From Dysidea avara (lineage: Eukaryota > Porifera > Demospongiae > Dictyoceratida > Dysideidae), in assembly GCF_963678975.1 (NCBI RefSeq), contig NC_089275.1:19604220-19668219 (forward strand): 64,000 bases of DNA, written 5' to 3'. Both the position numbers and the translations under genes were made by a program. The notes under the pieces were generated by a model. That model saw only the letters and a program-made list of their open reading frames with translations. It ran no database searches and was not told where the DNA came from. Below, one piece after another: positions 60,037 to 64,000 of the stretch. How positions within the stretch are numbered: the stretch's first letter is position 1; every line of letters begins with the position of its first letter.

Positions 60037-61428
60037 GGTCCACTCCAAATGGGGATGTAGTTTCCCATCCCCCGCCCGCATCACGTCTGAGCACTTGCAT
60101 TAAATGGTCATCATTACCATATTATTGTCATTATTCTCTAATTACGAGAAGATAATTATTTCTTGGAAGTGCTGCCACATGTATGGACCTGTGTCTGAAA
60201 CTCTGAAAGAATTGCCCTAAGAGGCCTTGTAACTGATTGGTCACTTTGCAAAGCTGTGGAAAGTCTAAGTAAGTTTAGCAATACTGAGCTAGACGATGGA
60301 ATGTCAATCTCTGCATGCACGTACAGCTATCACATTAGATCAGTAGCTATAGCAAGTGCTCAAGTGGCAATTGGAAATAACATAATAAGCCTTGGTTTTT
60401 TATTAGCCAGGCCTTATAAAAACTGGTTTTGTAGTTAGCTATGATACTAAATTTTGTTCACATTGCTTACCCACTGTTGAAGAAATATGAATGGTTGAAG
60501 TGCAACCTGTTGTTACGATTGTAGTCTTCAATCTGTGAATATATCTAGAGCTTTCAAATTTACTAGCAATTACTACATATAGCTACATGAGAACACATGA
60601 TCATCATCAACAAGGACTGGCAAAAGTTTTAGCAAATTTTTCAAAAATGTGAATCATGACATGGGAGGCATCTCCTTACTATAACGATGCTCTGTGGGAA
60701 GGATTTGGATACTCCAAAAGTCACCGTTGTGATAATACAGCATATGCAGCCATGGTTCATCCATTGAATAATGATATAAGAAGTGAAATATGGAAATACC
60801 ATAATTGATTACTTGGAGCTCAGCATTCTAAGGCAGTGAAATTTACTAATAGTGGACTGCTGCTAGGCATGTGCCTCAAAGCCCTTTGGTAAATGCTGAA
60901 AGAATGAATGACACACAAAATGAAAGATTCTATAAGATTATGTGAAACCTAACTGAGTATAAGAAGCAAAAAGTCACAAACTCAAGAAGTGTGTCAACCA
61001 ATGTCCAGAGATTGGGTGATATCTCATTCTCTGGCTCTTTTTTGCAAGCCTGTTAAAGCCCTCTTGGTCAAGATAAATGTCGTTTTCACTCAAGTAAATT
61101 GTATTTGTATGTAAATCAGTCTGTGCCTGGCAGAAAAGCTACACCACTGTATTCATCTGCTAAGTTTGAAGCATTATGTGTAACTGGTCTGGTCCAGTAG
61201 CTTCATAGAGTGATAGTGTAGTGCTATAGGGTGTGTGAAAATAAAAGAAGAGTATGCAACAGTACTGTGCATGTAAAACTGAAGATTTTTTGATCTCATT
61301 CAAAGTTAGTTTTGTGGCTCAAAAGCCATTGCTTGATGTAATATAATGAATAATGATAATAAGCCTCCCTCTCTCACCAAATTTTCAAAAATCTCAGACG
61401 GGAAACTACATTCTCATTTGGAGTGGCC
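60037..61428. mobile_element. PIF/Harbinger-like element, copy H4
   Basis: Ends GGTCCACTCCAAATGGGGAT and the right end ATTTGGAGTGGCC pair with one extra base at the left. The flanks TAG/TAA make an imperfect 3-bp duplication. A CCCGCCCGCAT block sits inside the left end only. The 1.39-kb interior has no frame that I can identify as a transposase. Confidence 0.65.
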
Positions 61429-61431
61429 TAA

Positions 61432-64000
61432 AAGAAACTTCACTTTCCAAAATTGTTATTTACTCTAGGAACAAAGAGTCTATTGATGTTACAACTGGCT
61501 TGACCTATGGTATCTTTTGAATATCAGAAGATAGGAAGGTGAATAGACTTGAAAATCTGTACATCCTGTATGGAACCTGCGATGCTCCATTAGTGTAAAA
61601 GAAAACTTGGAATGATACAACAGTGGTAGTCAATTTTCATAGTGCACTCTTTCAAGCATCGTAGTTAACATAGCAGTAGTGGGGCACCACATAGCATCAC
61701 AGTACGTAGTCAAGCAATGGTAGAGACAAAAGCTGAATAATATAAACAAAGTATTGTTAGCCAATGCTCCATAACGGAAGGTTGATTAGCTTAAACTCCA
61801 TGTAGAATACCTGTAATAGGATCTGGGAACATAGCGGGGATCAATATCTATACCCTGTACCTACCTATAAGGAATTGGACACCAGTAGCAACAGTTGAGA
61901 AATGAATGAATATTATGTGACCAAATAATATTAAAAATTGTTGATCTATGCACACATCATTGAACTTTGCCAGTATTCACCTTGAATGGATAGCCACACC
62001 CTAATACACTACACATACACACCACAGACATGCCACTGAGTTGCTTTTGCTAGTGCATGGAGTTCTATAGATGTGTGCCAATCACTGGGAATGTTCTGGT
62101 ACCTTTGGACTGCAACTGGCCAGCTGGAACACACAGCTAAAGGCATGAACACCCTTGGACAGTTGCTCAGATGATTTCTACTTGTATTTCTTTCACTTTG
62201 AGTGGTACCAGTGGTCTTTAGAGCCTGTTATTTAGGCAGGAGACTCTGCGTCAGCCATTTTTCTGTTGATATATCAATTGCCCACCCACCACCCATATGG
62301 TGGTGCATGTGCTTGTCTTACAAGTACCGTGGAGAAAAAAGTTGCTCAAAATCATTTTATCAATAATTATGTTACGTATCTTGTTGTGGATTAAAGACTA
62401 TGGTTGGCAGCATTCACGGTAAAAATTTCCAACTTCTTGATTTTGACATTCCCAAGCTATACTCACTTAAAATTGAATATTCCACAATCTATTGATGTGT
62501 GCAGATCAACAGTTTTCCAAATTAGGTCACATATAATGTTTAAAGTGCACTTATGTTGTCGCAGTGACAATAATTATGTTCAGCTTCATAGCTAATAGCT
62601 TCTTTCTTTTTTAGTTCCACACATGTAATGCCTGCAATCACTTTTATGTTGATGCCTTCTTTAGTGTTGTTCCTGTGGTCATTATTAGTGGTTGAGTAAT
62701 GTACGACAAGAAATTTTGACAAAAGGAAATTAAAGTTGACAAACCCTCACTCATCAGCTTTGATGAATTTGTTGGCGAAATCAGGAAATCAGATCTACAC
62801 ACTTACTTTTAAAGGTGCTTAAAGAATTGAAAGTTGAAAATTTTAGCTTATCTGCTAAATTCATCAGTTTTTCCTTTGTCAAAATTCCTGTCATATGGTG
62901 GTCATTTTGGTATAATCTAAGCAAGCTGGGTGTAGTTTTCAAATACCCAGTGACTACCAAGGAATGGCTAGCTACTTCAATTCCTTTTGTACTTTATATG
63001 TGGCTCCAAAGCCAGCCGTAAGCCAGCTTTGGGATTACATTTCTCCTTAATAACTGCACTGTACCATGCAATAGACTGAAATTGGACTGCAATTACATTT
63101 AATTACAGATTTGCTAGCTCTTTCAATACTCCAATAGAATTCACATCTCGAATTCCATTAGTGTAATGTAATTTATGAAATTACTATTAAACGTGAACTT
63201 TTATTTATAAAGTGAACTGAACAGCCATGACAGTAGTGCTTCAGTGGTTAAGGGTATAAGTGTTAGGAACAGAGGTCTCTACTTGGAGCCATAATTAAGC
63301 AATGTCTTTTCTGCACTTATTTTACCCTCAGCATCTCTTCCACTACATAATTATAAAGTATACATTTTCCCCACAATCCTAAATGTGTTCAGGTTTTGTT
63401 TCATACTACCAAATTCTCGATCTAATGCCTATCTACACACCAAATTTCAAGTTATTCTCATAACCTATAGCTTGACTGAAAAATTGTCTATTTCATGCAA
63501 ATAATCACTATGAATATTAATTTTATCGGATTAGCATTACACTGGGTGGGTGCATTCACCTTCATACACTCTCTGTGTGCACCAAATTTTAAATGAAGGG
63601 TTTTCATGTCTTTATAATGATTTTTGAAAAGGAGAATTTTTAGTTTAAACTCACATGAAATTTAAACTTTGACTTGGAAATGGCTCAAGCAAATTTGGAG
63701 TGTGGCCTGCCCTACCAGACAGATGGAAGTGGTGTGCTTTTGGAAAAGGGGACCATGCATGGAGCTACGCATGTGCTAGCAACATGTTTTCTTTCTTCCT
63801 GTCAATATACCCACAGCGTGGCGCTCTACTTTGTGTTCTGGTGATTATTGGACAGCATAGCACCAGCCAGAAGTTCTCAATAGAGCAAATAATTGAGTTT
63901 TTGACTACTACTTCACGATCATTTTTGCTTTAATTTGTTGCTGCATCATATATAATTAAACGTCTAGAGGTGAAACTAATTTTGAATATTATATAGTAGC
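61432..64000. other. Gene-free right end of the window
   Basis: AT-rich DNA with only short, unmatched frames (the longest, about 77 codons, at 63700-63933). A SINE-like sequence is listed separately. No gene enters from the right edge that I can support. Confidence 0.4.
63228..63330 (+). mobile_element. Possible tRNA-derived SINE
   Basis: TGCTTCAGTGGTTAAGGGTA resembles an A box of a tRNA-derived head, and GAGGTCTCTACTTGGAGCC a decayed B-box region. The spacing is about right for a polymerase III promoter. No tail or duplication was identified. Confidence 0.35.

Overview
The window is AT-rich nuclear DNA of an animal. The genes have very short GT-AG introns (48-60 bp in several cases), there are almost no long reading frames outside four gene loci, and transposon debris is very dense. 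The beta-tubulin intron positions and the acyl-CoA synthetase and NNMT-type methyltransferase families fit a metazoan. A demosponge is my best guess from overall texture only (inference; no marker gene proves it).

Layout. 0-4.5 kb: intergenic DNA, then a complete beta-tubulin gene on the minus strand (449 aa, 3 exons). 4.45-4.75 kb: a 303-bp divergent promoter. 4.75-6.96 kb: a complete 4-exon acyl-CoA synthetase of the 4-coumarate-CoA ligase-like family on the plus strand (ACS1). 7-30 kb: mostly gene-free and rich in non-autonomous DNA transposons. Many have exact target-site duplications that I could read off: TA (mariner/pogo type), 8 bp (hAT type) and 3 bp (PIF/Harbinger type). They include a 3.18-kb element with AATCT-rich arrays at both ends and a nested hAT insertion whose empty site exists elsewhere in the window. 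30.2-31.7 kb: a decayed ACS copy (ACS2). 32.5-41 kb: a cluster of 5'-truncated non-LTR reverse transcriptases, two of them lying inside terminal-inverted-repeat elements. 42.4-43.2 kb: an intronless NNMT/PNMT/TEMT-type methyltransferase broken by a 10-bp tandem duplication. 45.2-47.0 and 50.9-52.8 kb: two further complete ACS genes on the minus strand (ACS3, ACS4). 53-64 kb: a MULE-like element with a 9-bp duplication, a 133-bp minisatellite, three PIF/Harbinger-like elements and one more reverse transcriptase remnant.

The main biological story is the four-member acyl-CoA synthetase family (three apparently intact genes and one pseudogene). All predicted proteins carry the ATP-binding loop, the YGM(T/S)E motif, the hinge [10 protein letters not shown] and the C-terminal catalytic lysine. 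The N-terminal ATP-binding half and the last two exons, including a 48/49-bp intron, are almost identical between copies. The middle part that normally shapes the acyl pocket is strongly diverged. This looks like gene conversion around a diversifying core. ACS3 and ACS4 also seem to have matching 5' untranslated exons 3-4 kb upstream.

The second story is TE architecture: nested insertions with readable target duplications, a Harbinger-like family whose left and right ends vary together from copy to copy, hairpin-array repeats of unknown class, and a short palindromic motif (CTCTATTAGAG) scattered alone and inside elements.
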